From Paracoccus amoyensis (GTDB taxonomy: Bacteria > Pseudomonadota > Alphaproteobacteria > Rhodobacterales > Rhodobacteraceae), in contig NZ_JACOQL010000002.1 in the NCBI RefSeq assembly GCF_014490725.1, positions 786,993-850,992 of the forward strand: DNA of 64,000 nucleotides, given 5' to 3'. The notes beneath the pieces are model-generated. The model was not told where the DNA came from. It saw only the letters and a program-made list of their open reading frames with translations, and ran no database searches. The translations under genes were made by a program, and so were the position numbers. Positions 35,300-44,267 of this stretch are shown here, in pieces (within the stretch, counting starts at the first letter, position 1; every line of letters begins with the position of its first letter).

Positions 35300-38200
35300 A
35301 TGAGCGGTGGTTGGCTTAGCGGTATGACGGCTGGTGCTTCGTCGGTATCCGGAAGCCGTCATGTTGATGTGGATGACAGCCCTGATGATACCTCCCCAAG
35401 CTTGCATCCCGACGCGGCTTCGTCCGATGGCACCGCCGCGATAAGCGACTTTCACCAACAGGGGCTGGCGCAGGCTGGTGCGAAAGCCGCTTCCAATCAG
35501 GTTGAAAGCACGATTGATGACGGAATCGCGCTGTATAATTCGGATGCCGTTCAGGACAGTCTGACCTACGGACCTATCGTTGCGGCAGCCGCTTATGGTG
35601 CCATGTCAGCGGCGGGAACGGGGGCGGCGGGCATGATCGGGGCGGCAGTAACGGCCGCCGCTCCCGTTGCGGCCACGGTTGCCGTTGCGGCAGCAGTGGG
35701 CTTCGTCGGCTTCAAGGGCGGTGAATGGATCGGTCATTGGTCCATGAACGCCATGGGATACGAGCGGATTTCAGATGCAGGCGAAATGCCCGCAACCGTT
35801 GGACATCCGATTGCCCATGTCAGCGGCTGGTCGTTGGGGGTGATGGTCGTCGGTGCGTTGGCCGCTGCAGCTGTGATCTTTACATTTGGCGTTGCAGCCG
35901 TCGTCATTGTTGCTGCGGTCGCGGTTGGCAGCCTTGCCGCGGGCTTTGCCTCGGCGGCGGGGCAATACGGAACAAATAAGGGCACGATCAAGACGGGCTC
36001 ACCCAATGTCTATTTCAGAAACAAGCCAGTCGCCCGTGTCACCGATATCGTGGATTGTTCGGAACATGCCGAGTCCAAGGTGGCACAGGGCGCGGAAACC
36101 GTCTTTGCCAATAACTGGCCGATCGCGCGGATCGGGCACAAGACAACCTGTGACGGCACAATCAATGATGGCGTTCCAGATATCGCAATCGACATGGATA
36201 CGAGTCCGATTGCGCTGCCCGTGGACGTTGGAAATGAAAACCGCGCCGTCAATCTGCTTGCGATTGCCATGGATATTCTGCCCATCGGCGGGCGTAGCCA
36301 AAGGCCGGGTACTTCGGCGCATGGCAATGCTGGCAACGCCCCCCTTAGCAGCCGCACCGGCTGCAACGACCCCATCGATGTCGCGACCGGTCAATTGCTG
36401 GAGGCTCGGACGGATATTGTCATTCCGGGAACCATACCCTTGCGGCTGGACCGTGTTTATGCGCCGCAATCCTTTGGCATTCAGGGGGCGTGCTGGGCGG
36501 GCACATGGGCGCAGCATCTGCGGATCGAGCGTGAGACGATCACCTTTCAGAACCCCGAAGGCACGCTGATCGTCTTTCATGCGCCCCTTGACGATGTATT
36601 GGCGTATAATTTGCGCTTCCCTCATCTTGAGTTGCTGGGCAGGCGTTCGGCCGATCTGTTCATCCATGATCGCAAGGCACGGCTGTTTTATATCTTTGCC
36701 GATGAGGGCAATGGGGTGCGGCGGCTGGCCCGAATTGAAGATCGCAACAAAAATGCCATCACCTTCCGATACGGGATGGATGGTCTGCGGCGGGTTGATC
36801 ATTCGGACGGGTTCTCGCTGCAGGTTCACAGCGAAAACGGCGTGATCCGTCATGCCGTGCTGGATGCCGCGGATGCGGATGAATGCGTCTTTACCTGGGG
36901 GTATAACCGCGCCGGGCAGCTGAGCGAGATACGATCGTCCCAGACCGGCTTCATCGCCTATCAATATGATGCGCAAGGCAGGATCATAAGCTGGCGCGAT
37001 GCCAAAGATACCTTCGTTCACTACGAATATGATCAAAATAATCGGATCTGTAAGACATGGTCAAACAGCGGTCACCTTGGTGGAACGATTGACTATGATA
37101 TCGCCCGTAAGCGCACAGCCATGCGCACCGAAACCGGCGCCGTCACAATCTGGCATTGGAAAGACGACGGCACCGTCTGGCGAATGCAAGACGCGCTTGG
37201 GCAGGTCTGGGAAACCGAATGGGATGACGCCTATCATGTTGTGGCCCGTGTCGATCCGTTGGGGCATCGGACAGGGTTCAGGTTTGACCGCCTTGGGAAC
37301 CTGATCGCGCGTATCGACGCTGATGGCCATGAAGCACGGTGGGAATACGATCTGGGGGGGCAACTGGCCGCCTCCATTGACGCCGCTGGCAACAGGACGG
37401 AATTCCGGCACGACGAAAACGGCAACCTCGTCGGCAGCACCGATCCGCTTGGTCGCATATCTTCCCTGGGACTGGGCCAGAAGGGCGAGGTGCTGCGCAT
37501 AGACCTGCCGGGCGGGGCGCAGCAACGTATCTATTATGACCCCTTGCTGCGGCCCAGCAAACAACGCGACCCGGACGGAAATGAAATCCGGATGGGTTAC
37601 GATACCGAAGGCCGCATGCGCTGGTTCACGGATGAGGTTGGGGCGACGACCCGTTACGATATGATGCGCGGGCCGGATAACCCGCGCGGCGCCATTCGTC
37701 AGATCGAGACCGAGGATCTGGCGTTGTCGACTGTTTCATGGGACAGTGAGGGACAGTTGTCCGCAATCACGGATCCATCTGGCAGCACGCGGTATTTTCG
37801 GTTTGGAGCTTTTGATCTGCCGCTGAATACCGTGGATGCCAGCGGTCATCGGCTGCGTTTGGAATATGATCGGGAACTGCGCCTGACCGCTGTCATAAAC
37901 GAGATGGGGCAGCGTTACGAATTTCTGTATGATGCCGTCGGCCAGCTTATCGCAGAAAAGGACTATTCGGGGCAGGTCACACGCTACAACCATGATCCGG
38001 CCGGTCGCGTCATTCAGCGCATTGCGGCAGATGGTGTTCGCACCAACTATGCCTACTCGCCTGCCGGTCGCCTTTTGTCGCAGTCGGTAGAAGAGGCACC
38101 AGAACAGGGCGAGACACACTTCGAATATGACCCGCGAGGTCTGCTGATCAAAGCTAGAAATAAGGTTGCGACGGTTGAATATGAATACGACGCAATTGGG

Positions 38201-39787
38201 CGCATCATTTCCGAGCGACTTAACGGGCGTCAGATTTCGTCTGAATATTCCGTCGCGGGCCAGCGGATTGCGCGTTCAGGTGACGTTCTGCATCTGACTT
38301 CCGGGTGGACGCGCGCGGGACTGCCGGTCGAGATGAAGATTGGGAACCACGCCCCGCTGAAGTTCCGCCACGATCCGCGCGGCCTGGAACAGATGCGCCA
38401 GTCGCAGGCCGGGTTCACGCTTGCGCAAAGCCACAACGTCATGGGCACACTTGCTGAACAGCTTGCAGGCCCGATGGCGCATATGCCGGATGACGTGCGA
38501 ATTGGCGGGCTCAGCGCCGGATCTTATCGGGGATACGGCGCAGGAACGGCGGTCGGTGTTCAGCGCAGTTATGAATGGGACCGTGTTGGTCGCGCGATCG
38601 CGGTGAATGACTACAGGGCAGGGCAGACGCGTTTCGATTATGACTTGCGCGGACAGGTGATCACGACACGGGTGGACAGGCCCGATGGTCGCTCGGCCCT
38701 GTCGCATTTCGAATATGATCCTGCACGTAATATCGCCGCTGTTATCCAGTCCGGACGAGAGCAGGCGGTTGAGACCTCGGCCGGAAGGGTCAGGCGCCGC
38801 GGTGCCGTCAGCTATCGTCATGATGCATGTGGCCGAGTTGTCGAGAAGCGCGTGGAAGAGAACGGATTTCGTCCGCGCGTCTGGCGCATGGCATGGGATG
38901 GCCTAAGCCAACTTGCCGCGCTGGAAACACCAGAGGGCGAAATCTGGCACTATGCCTACGATCCGCTTGGCCGCAGGGTCGCACGATTGTTGGACGGAAA
39001 TGGCGGGGTTGCTTATCAATGGGAAGGTGACCGCCTGATCGCCGAGGCTCCGATGACCGCCTCGGGCGAGGTATGCTGGGGCAGCGCCCGGTATTGGGTC
39101 TATGAATCCAATAGCTTTCGCCCCTTGGCGCAAATCGAAAACGGCACGCTGCATTACATTGTGACCGATCACATCGGAACACCGCGAGAGTTGTTTTCCG
39201 AAGATGGTGAGCAGATAAGCTGGCGGGCTGAGTGGTCTCTTTGGGGCGAAATGGCGGGTCATCGCCAGCCGAAAGCGGCGAATGACGACATTCCTCCAAT
39301 CAACTGTCCAATCCGCTTCCAGGGACAATGGTATGATCCCGAAAGCGGCCTGCATTACAACCGCTTCCGTTACTATGATGCCGAGGCGACGCAATATTTG
39401 TCTCCCGATCCGATCGGATTGGAAGGTGGTCTGCGACCGCAGGCATATGTAGCTGACCCGAACGGGTGGGTAGATCCGCTGGGGTTGGCGTGTTGTAAAC
39501 CTATCTGGTCCCAGACCAGTCAAAAGTCGCCAGTAGAGAACGCGTTTAGCCACTGGAACAGCCATAAGTCCGAGTTTCCAGAGCTCGAGAACTCACTTCA
39601 ATATGTTAACGCGGCAAGGAATTTTGTCAGCAATCCGCCGACCAGTACGTTGACCAAGATACGGCCAAATGGCGATGTGCTGAGATATGATCCACATACA
39701 AACACTTTTGGCGCAATGAATGCAGCAGGTGCCCCCAAAACAATGTTCAGACCAAAGGACGGTATGTTATATTGGAACGATCAATGA
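35300..39787 (+). CDS. PAAR-Rhs T6SS effector with a C-terminal RNase-like toxin domain
   Basis: 1495 residues. An N-terminal flexible stretch (1-90) precedes two hydrophobic clusters (about 105-138 and 178-220). The PAAR domain is split around the second: GHPIAH at 168-173, then GSPNVYFRNKPVARVTDIVDC and NNWPIARIGHKTTC (about 233-284). The Rhs shell (about 340-1397) has dozens of YD repeats and ends with the self-cleavage motif DPLGLA at 1392-1397. The variable tail (1398-1495) has H-W-x-x-H near 1418 and TKIRPNGDVLRYDPHTNTFG, then APKTMFRPKDG. I think this is a BECR-fold ribonuclease-type toxin, but that is from memory of similar tails, not proven. The tail and the next gene are less GC-rich than the shell, as is usual for exchanged toxin cassettes. 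Confidence 0.92.
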   Translation: MSGGWLSGMTAGASSVSGSRHVDVDDSPDDTSPSLHPDAASSDGTAAISDFHQQGLAQAGAKAASNQVESTIDDGIALYNSDAVQDSLTYGPIVAAAAYGAMSAAGTGAAGMIGAAVTAAAPVAATVAVAAAVGFVGFKGGEWIGHWSMNAMGYERISDAGEMPATVGHPIAHVSGWSLGVMVVGALAAAAVIFTFGVAAVVIVAAVAVGSLAAGFASAAGQYGTNKGTIKTGSPNVYFRNKPVARVTDIVDCSEHAESKVAQGAETVFANNWPIARIGHKTTCDGTINDGVPDIAIDMDTSPIALPVDVGNENRAVNLLAIAMDILPIGGRSQRPGTSAHGNAGNAPLSSRTGCNDPIDVATGQLLEARTDIVIPGTIPLRLDRVYAPQSFGIQGACWAGTWAQHLRIERETITFQNPEGTLIVFHAPLDDVLAYNLRFPHLELLGRRSADLFIHDRKARLFYIFADEGNGVRRLARIEDRNKNAITFRYGMDGLRRVDHSDGFSLQVHSENGVIRHAVLDAADADECVFTWGYNRAGQLSEIRSSQTGFIAYQYDAQGRIISWRDAKDTFVHYEYDQNNRICKTWSNSGHLGGTIDYDIARKRTAMRTETGAVTIWHWKDDGTVWRMQDALGQVWETEWDDAYHVVARVDPLGHRTGFRFDRLGNLIARIDADGHEARWEYDLGGQLAASIDAAGNRTEFRHDENGNLVGSTDPLGRISSLGLGQKGEVLRIDLPGGAQQRIYYDPLLRPSKQRDPDGNEIRMGYDTEGRMRWFTDEVGATTRYDMMRGPDNPRGAIRQIETEDLALSTVSWDSEGQLSAITDPSGSTRYFRFGAFDLPLNTVDASGHRLRLEYDRELRLTAVINEMGQRYEFLYDAVGQLIAEKDYSGQVTRYNHDPAGRVIQRIAADGVRTNYAYSPAGRLLSQSVEEAPEQGETHFEYDPRGLLIKARNKVATVEYEYDAIGRIISERLNGRQISSEYSVAGQRIARSGDVLHLTSGWTRAGLPVEMKIGNHAPLKFRHDPRGLEQMRQSQAGFTLAQSHNVMGTLAEQLAGPMAHMPDDVRIGGLSAGSYRGYGAGTAVGVQRSYEWDRVGRAIAVNDYRAGQTRFDYDLRGQVITTRVDRPDGRSALSHFEYDPARNIAAVIQSGREQAVETSAGRVRRRGAVSYRHDACGRVVEKRVEENGFRPRVWRMAWDGLSQLAALETPEGEIWHYAYDPLGRRVARLLDGNGGVAYQWEGDRLIAEAPMTASGEVCWGSARYWVYESNSFRPLAQIENGTLHYIVTDHIGTPRELFSEDGEQISWRAEWSLWGEMAGHRQPKAANDDIPPINCPIRFQGQWYDPESGLHYNRFRYYDAEATQYLSPDPIGLEGGLRPQAYVADPNGWVDPLGLACCKPIWSQTSQKSPVENAFSHWNSHKSEFPELENSLQYVNAARNFVSNPPTSTLTKIRPNGDVLRYDPHTNTFGAMNAAGAPKTMFRPKDGMLYWNDQ

Positions 39788-40026
39788 GATATGCATGTGC
39801 CTGCTGTGGCTATCTGACACTGGAGGAGCCTCCGCCGGGATCGTTCGAAATATGCCCGGTTTGTGGGTGGGAGGATGATATTGCGCAGTTTAACAATCCA
39901 GATAGAGCGGGGGGTGCGAATCTGGTGAGTTTAAATCAGGCAAGATTGAACTTTATAATCTTCCACGCGTCTGATGAACGATGGATAGGCCGTGTTCGTC
40001 CACCAAAGGATGATGAGATTATTTGA
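39784..40026 (+). CDS. CPCC-type zinc-ribbon protein, putative immunity to the Rhs toxin
   Basis: 80 residues from ATG 39784, which overlaps the rhs stop codon (ATGA). It has two cysteine knuckles, CACCGYLTLEE and CPVCGWEDD, then GGANLVSLNQARLNF, the pattern of the Cys-rich CPCC family. Proteins of this family often sit directly after polymorphic toxin genes, and the tight coupling to the toxin tail argues for an immunity role. The first motif reads CACC where the family usually has CPCC. Function by position only. Confidence 0.75.
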   Translation: MRYACACCGYLTLEEPPPGSFEICPVCGWEDDIAQFNNPDRAGGANLVSLNQARLNFIIFHASDERWIGRVRPPKDDEII

Positions 40027-40055
40027 CGTCGTGTGAAAGAACAGGGATTTGTTTG

Positions 40056-40166
40056 ATGAATGATGCGATATTCCGGGGGATGTTCCCTCACAGTATAGGC
40101 ATTGTCATGGGGCTTTATTTAAATGAACGGACCCGTTGTGCAGATCTTATGAAATTCGGTTTTTGA
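40056..40166 (+). CDS. Possible 36-residue small protein after the immunity gene
   Basis: ATG at 40056 preceded by AGGGA 8 bases upstream; 36 codons and TGA. The product begins MNDAIFRGMFPHSIGIVMG and has no known motif. It lies in AT-richer DNA between the immunity gene and gcrA. It may be a real small gene, the remnant of a displaced immunity gene, or chance. Confidence 0.25.
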   Translation: MNDAIFRGMFPHSIGIVMGLYLNERTRCADLMKFGF

Positions 40167-40243
40167 TACTATGAATTTCTGCAGCTTAGGCTCAGGACTT
40201 CGGTAACGGGATCGTCCCAGTCAAGCGGTCTTAAATCACAAAC

Positions 40244-40263
40244 AAAAAACCGCCCGAAGGCGG
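40244..40263 (-). terminator. Rho-independent terminator of gcrA
   Basis: Read on the minus strand, a 5-bp GC stem (CCGCC and GGCGG, 40250-40263) with a 4-base TTCG loop runs into a T6 tract (40244-40249). It lies 27 bp after the gcrA stop. Confidence 0.75.
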
Positions 40264-40290
40264 CCTTTCATTCGAAACATCGCCGCAATC

Positions 40291-40908
40291 TCAACGGCGG
40301 CGGTCGCGACGTGAGCTCATCGGCTGGAAGGCCACGCCAACATGAGCTTCGCAATAGGGTTTGCCCGCCTGACTGGGCAGGCCGCAGAACCAGAACTTGT
40401 CGGTTGCCGGATCGCCGATAGGCCATTTGCAGGTGCGCTCGGTCAGTTCCATCAGCGACAGCTTGCGGGCCTTTTTCTCGACCTCGCGGACGCTTGCCAG
40501 GGCTTCGGGGCTGATTTCATTGGCCGAAGGCTGCGGCGGTAGCGGTTGGCCTGCGGGAACGATCGGGCGGCGCGGCGCTGGGGTAAAATTGGGCTGCGGC
40601 GCGACGATCGTGGGTTTTTCTGCGGCCCGTTCGGGCTTGGCTGCAATCGGCTCTGCCTCGGGCTTTGGCGCGGCAGGCTTTTTCTCGGCCTTTTTTTCGG
40701 GCGTGGGCTGTTCGGCCTTGGGGGTGGGTGCTGCTGCTGCAGACTCAGTGCCGCTGTCATCGGTCCGGTTGGACAAGCCAAGGCGATGGACCTTGCCGAT
40801 GACGGCATTGCGGGTTACGCCGCCCAGTTCTTTGGCGATGGCGCTGGCCGACTGACCTTCGCCCCACATACGCTTGAGCGTCTCGACACGTTCATCCGTC
40901 CAGGACAT
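40291..40908 (-). CDS. gcrA: Cell-cycle transcription regulator GcrA
   Basis: 205 residues from ATG at 40908 with AGGAAAGG upstream. The N terminus is the GcrA signature: MSWTDERVETLKRMW, then SASAIAKELGGVTRNAVIGKVHRLGLSNR (residues 21-48), a helix-turn-helix-like DNA-binding part. A Pro/Ala/Lys-rich linker (55-135) follows, then the C-terminal region CKWPIGDP and FCGLPSQAGKPYCEAH (160-189), which binds the sigma-70 factor. In Caulobacter GcrA activates promoters carrying CcrM-methylated GANTC. It is transcribed alone and has its own terminator. Confidence 0.93.
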   Translation of the reverse strand: MSWTDERVETLKRMWGEGQSASAIAKELGGVTRNAVIGKVHRLGLSNRTDDSGTESAAAAPTPKAEQPTPEKKAEKKPAAPKPEAEPIAAKPERAAEKPTIVAPQPNFTPAPRRPIVPAGQPLPPQPSANEISPEALASVREVEKKARKLSLMELTERTCKWPIGDPATDKFWFCGLPSQAGKPYCEAHVGVAFQPMSSRRDRRR

Positions 40909-41024
40909 AGCTGCCTTTCCTGGCGGGTCCGCCCCGCCGTCCATCTTGAAACCTGTGAATAGTCCCGTCACAAACGGGATGCTGAGATTTAGCGCCCGTA
41001 ACGCAAGAATTCAAGGACTGCAGC

Positions 41025-41843
41025 ATGGCTCGTGATACAATCGTTGAAAGCGGCGCAATGGGCGTGCGCCGTTTCGGGCGCGTCAACTGGCTGGGGCTGC
41101 GCACCCTGGCGGTGCGAGAGGTCATGCGCTTCACGGCCGTCTGGCAGCAGACGATCTTTGCTCCGTTGATGACGGCGGCCTTGTTCGTGTTGGTTTTTGC
41201 GCTAGCGCTTGGGCAAGGCAGAGGCGAAGTCATGGGACTGCCCTATCTGGTGTTTTTGGGGCCGGGCATCCTGATGATGACGGTCATTCAGAACTCTTTT
41301 GCCAATACTTCATCTTCGATCACCGCCGCCAAGGTCCAGGGAAATATCGTCGACACGCTGATGCCGCCTCTGTCGGCTGGGGAATTGCTGGCTGGTTATC
41401 TGGCGGGATCGGTCGTGCGCGCGGGTCTGGTGGCGCTGGTGATCGGAACCGGGATGGTGCTTGTCACCGGTGTGGGGATCGTCCACCCCCTATGGACGCT
41501 GGCTTTCGTGCTGATGGCGGCGCTGTTACTGGGTGGGCTGGGCATTCTGGCCGGGATCATGGCGCAAAAGTTCGATCAGATGGCAGCGATCACGAATTTC
41601 ATCATAACGCCGCTCAGCTTTCTGTCGGGGACGTTCTACTCGGTCCAGAACCTGCCCGCGCCATTCGACACGCTGTCGCACTGGAACCCGATCTTTTATC
41701 TGATCGACGGCGCACGCTATGGCGTCACGGGCGTCAGCGATGCGCCGCCGTTGCGTGGGTTGGTGATTTGTGCCGCCGTTGTGGCGCTTGTGCTGTTCAT
41801 CGCATGGCGGTGGTTGAAAACGGGCTATCGGATGAAACCGTGA
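41025..41843 (+). CDS. ABC-2 family transporter permease
   Basis: 272 residues with six predicted membrane helices. The fold is ABC-2 (YadH/NodJ group): VREVMRFTAVWQQTIFAPLMTAALF at the N terminus, the central LVFLGPGILMMTVIQNSFANTSSS, and ITPLSFLSGTFYSVQNLP followed by LSHWNPIFYLIDGARYG near the C terminus. This type exports drugs, polysaccharides or lipids as a dimer with a separate ATPase. No ATP-binding gene is next to it in this window, so the partner must be elsewhere. The substrate is unknown. It lies divergent from gcrA. Confidence 0.9.
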   Translation: MARDTIVESGAMGVRRFGRVNWLGLRTLAVREVMRFTAVWQQTIFAPLMTAALFVLVFALALGQGRGEVMGLPYLVFLGPGILMMTVIQNSFANTSSSITAAKVQGNIVDTLMPPLSAGELLAGYLAGSVVRAGLVALVIGTGMVLVTGVGIVHPLWTLAFVLMAALLLGGLGILAGIMAQKFDQMAAITNFIITPLSFLSGTFYSVQNLPAPFDTLSHWNPIFYLIDGARYGVTGVSDAPPLRGLVICAAVVALVLFIAWRWLKTGYRMKP

Positions 41844-41845
41844 TT

Positions 41846-41866
41846 GCGCGGTGCAAAAAACCGCGC
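41846..41866 (+). terminator. Hairpin between the ABC-2 permease and argD, possible terminator
   Basis: A perfect 7-bp stem (41846-41852 with 41860-41866) with a 7-base A-rich loop directly follows the permease stop codon. No T-run follows. The remaining 119 bp up to argD should contain the argD promoter, but I see no convincing boxes. Confidence 0.35.
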
Positions 41867-41985
41867 TATGCCCTGATGCATGATCGCATGGACCGTACAT
41901 ACCGCACGCTTCCGACGTTGACGCTTTCGTCAGCATCCGATCTTGTTTATCCGCACAATCCGTCATGCCATTCGGGGAATCCGCC

Positions 41986-43161
41986 ATGATTTCGCATGTT
42001 TTACCGACCTATAACCGGGCACCCATCTCGTTCGAGCGGGGTGAGGGAAGCTGGGCCATTGCCACCAACGGCGACCGATATCTGGACCTTGGATCAGGCA
42101 TCGCCGTAAATGTGCTGGGCCATGCCAACCCTGAACTGGTGGCGGTGCTGACCGAACAGGCGGGCAAGATCTGGCATGTGTCGAACGTCTACCAGATTCC
42201 CCAACAGGAAAAGCTGGCCGATCTGCTGGTGGAAAATACCTTTGCCGATACGGTTTTCTTTACCAACTCCGGGACCGAGGCCGCTGAACTGGCAATCAAG
42301 ATGACCCGGAAATACTGGGATCATGAAGGTCAGCCAGACCGTATCGAAATTCTGACATTTGACGGCGCGTTCCACGGCCGCTCGACCGGGGCTATTGCAG
42401 CTGCGGGGTCGGAAAAGATGGTCAAGGGCTTCGGCCCGCTGATGCCGGGTTTCAAGCAACTGCCTTGGGGCGATATGGACGCCCTGCGGGCCGCCATCAG
42501 CGACAAGACGGCGGCCGTGATGGTCGAGCCTATTCAGGGCGAAGGCGGCATTCGTCCGATCGCAGATGCAGATCTGCACGACATCCGGGCGCTGTGCGAT
42601 CAGGTCGGCGCGCTGCTGATTCTGGACGAGGTTCAGTGCGGCATGGGCCGGACCGGGCGTCTGTTCGCGCATGAATATGCTGGTATCACGCCGGACATCA
42701 TGATGGTCGCCAAGGGTATTGGCGGTGGCTTTCCGCTGGGCGCGGTTCTGGCGACAGAAAGGGCCGCTGCGGGTATGGGCGCGGGCACGCATGGATCGAC
42801 CTATGGCGGCAACCCTTTGGGCTGTGCTGTCGGGACGAAGGTCATGGAGATCGTGTCCAGCGACGGATTTCTGGCCGAGGTGAATCGCAAGGCGTCGCTG
42901 TTCCGGCAGAAGCTGGAAGGGCTTGTGGCAGCGCATCCCGACGTGTTCGAGGGTGTGCGCGGGCAGGGGCTGATGCTGGGCCTGAAAGCAAAGGTCGCGC
43001 CGACCGACCTGGTCAAGGCGGGCTATGACGAACATATCCTGACCGTTGCGGCTGCCGACAACACGCTGCGCCTGCTGCCGCCGCTGAATATCACGGATGA
43101 GGACATCACCGAAGCCGTGGCGCGGTTGGACCGGGTCGCGGCGCATTTTGACGGAAGCTGA
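41986..43161 (+). CDS. argD: Acetylornithine aminotransferase ArgD
   Basis: 391 residues from ATG 41986, with GGGGAA upstream. A class III, PLP-dependent aminotransferase that makes N-acetylornithine from N-acetylglutamate semialdehyde in arginine synthesis. Visible marks: NSGTEAAELAIKMTRKY (PLP phosphate binding), DGAFHGRSTGAIAA, VEPIQGEGGI, LILDEVQCGMGRTG with the PLP-binding Asp, and MMVAKGIGGGFPLGA with the Schiff-base Lys. Position next to argF fixes the ArgD assignment over ornithine or GABA transaminases. Confidence 0.95.
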   Translation: MISHVLPTYNRAPISFERGEGSWAIATNGDRYLDLGSGIAVNVLGHANPELVAVLTEQAGKIWHVSNVYQIPQQEKLADLLVENTFADTVFFTNSGTEAAELAIKMTRKYWDHEGQPDRIEILTFDGAFHGRSTGAIAAAGSEKMVKGFGPLMPGFKQLPWGDMDALRAAISDKTAAVMVEPIQGEGGIRPIADADLHDIRALCDQVGALLILDEVQCGMGRTGRLFAHEYAGITPDIMMVAKGIGGGFPLGAVLATERAAAGMGAGTHGSTYGGNPLGCAVGTKVMEIVSSDGFLAEVNRKASLFRQKLEGLVAAHPDVFEGVRGQGLMLGLKAKVAPTDLVKAGYDEHILTVAAADNTLRLLPPLNITDEDITEAVARLDRVAAHFDGS

Positions 43162-43177
43162 GGTCTTGGGATGTTGA

Positions 43178-43317
43178 TCGGAATTTTCGGGGCAAGTGCT
43201 TTGCGAGCGAAGAAAATCCGCTTCCGATGAAGCGGCGTTGCTGAAATTTTCTTTGCCCCGAACCCCGGAGGCTTGACCTTATCCCGGCGACGCGGCTTGC
43301 TTGACCGAAAATTCCGA
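43178..43317 (+). promoter_or_regulatory. Structured argF leader with mutually exclusive inverted repeats
   Basis: The 167-bp gap between argD and argF holds three inverted repeats that compete for the same arms. Arm pair C: 43178-43190 with 43305-43317, 13 bp perfect, the right arm ending 11 bases before the argF ATG. Arm pair A: 43186-43195 with 43253-43262, 10 bp perfect. Arm pair B: 43207-43217 with 43246-43256, 11 bp with one wobble, enclosing a 7-bp stem at 43218-43235. A excludes C, and A and B overlap. Pairing C would cover the purine-rich sequence just before the start. This suggests an RNA switch or attenuator acting on argF; no known riboswitch class was recognised and no short leader peptide was identified. 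Confidence 0.45.
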
Positions 43318-43328
43318 AAGACTTGCGC

Positions 43329-44255
43329 ATGAACAACTTCCTCGACATCAGCACGACCAGCAAAGAGCACCTGAGATCTATCATCGATCAGGCCCAGGCC
43401 ATGAAAACCGCGCGGAATGGCCGCCCCAAGGGCACCCCCGACGACGATATGCCGCTGGACGGTCGCATGGTTGCGCTGATTTTTGAAAAGCCCTCGACCC
43501 GCACCCGCGTCAGTTTTGACGTTGGCGTGCGTCAGATGGGTGGCCAGACGATGGTGCTGTCGGGGTCCGAGATGCAGTTGGGCCATGGCGAAACCATTGC
43601 TGACACCGCACGGGTGCTGTCGCGCTATGTCGATCTGATCATGATCCGCACCTTTGAGGAGGCGACGCTGCTGGAGATGGCCGAATATGCCACCGTGCCG
43701 GTGATAAACGGCCTGACCAATCGGACGCATCCCTGTCAGATCATGGCGGATGTGATGACGTTTGAGGAACATCGCGGCCCGATTACGGGCCGAAAAGTGG
43801 TCTGGTCGGGCGATGGTAACAATGTCTTTGCCAGCTTCGCCCACGCCGCCGGGCAGTTCGGGTTCGATCTGACCTTTACCGGTCCTCCGCCGCTGGACCC
43901 CGAACGTGATGCGCTGGAATTTGCCGCGTCCAAAGGTCATCCGGTGACGATCGAACGCGATCCGATGCGGGCTGTCGAAGGCGCTGATCTGGTCGTGACC
44001 GATACATGGGTCAGTATGCATGACCCGCAGTCGGCCAAAGAGCGCAGGCACAATCAGTTGCGCGGCTATCAGGTGAACGCCGCATTGATGGCGCATGCCA
44101 AGCCTGACGCGTTGTTCATGCATTGCCTGCCCGCTCATCGTGATGATGAGGCGACAAGCGAGGTGATGGACGGCCCACATTCGGTCATTTTTGACGAGGC
44201 AGAAAATCGTTTGCATGCGCAAAAGGCGATCATGCGCTATTGTCTGGGTTTATAA
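43329..44255 (+). CDS. argF: Ornithine carbamoyltransferase ArgF
   Basis: 308 residues from ATG 43329. Makes citrulline from ornithine and carbamoyl phosphate in the cytoplasm. Signatures: carbamoyl phosphate-binding STRTR at 56-60, the HPCQ motif in [21 protein letters not shown], and the ornithine-binding [15 protein letters not shown] near the C terminus. It follows argD, as in most Rhodobacteraceae, after a 167-bp structured leader. Its stop lies 12 bp from that of the convergent Gate-domain gene. Confidence 0.96.
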   Translation: MNNFLDISTTSKEHLRSIIDQAQAMKTARNGRPKGTPDDDMPLDGRMVALIFEKPSTRTRVSFDVGVRQMGGQTMVLSGSEMQLGHGETIADTARVLSRYVDLIMIRTFEEATLLEMAEYATVPVINGLTNRTHPCQIMADVMTFEEHRGPITGRKVVWSGDGNNVFASFAHAAGQFGFDLTFTGPPPLDPERDALEFAASKGHPVTIERDPMRAVEGADLVVTDTWVSMHDPQSAKERRHNQLRGYQVNAALMAHAKPDALFMHCLPAHRDDEATSEVMDGPHSVIFDEAENRLHAQKAIMRYCLGL

Positions 44256-44267
44256 GTTGCCGCGCCC

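Noticed and set aside
35999..37036. Long minus-strand open frame opposite the rhs gene
   Set aside because: It mirrors GC-rich codons of a well-supported gene and has no domain or ribosome site. The same holds for long antisense frames opposite argD (42094-43146), tssF (2705-3643), tssH (6957-7643), parC (58769-59722) and the autotransporter (18346-19254).
41918..41946. Promoter of argD
   Set aside because: A TTGACG box is present but no acceptable -10 box lies at the right distance.
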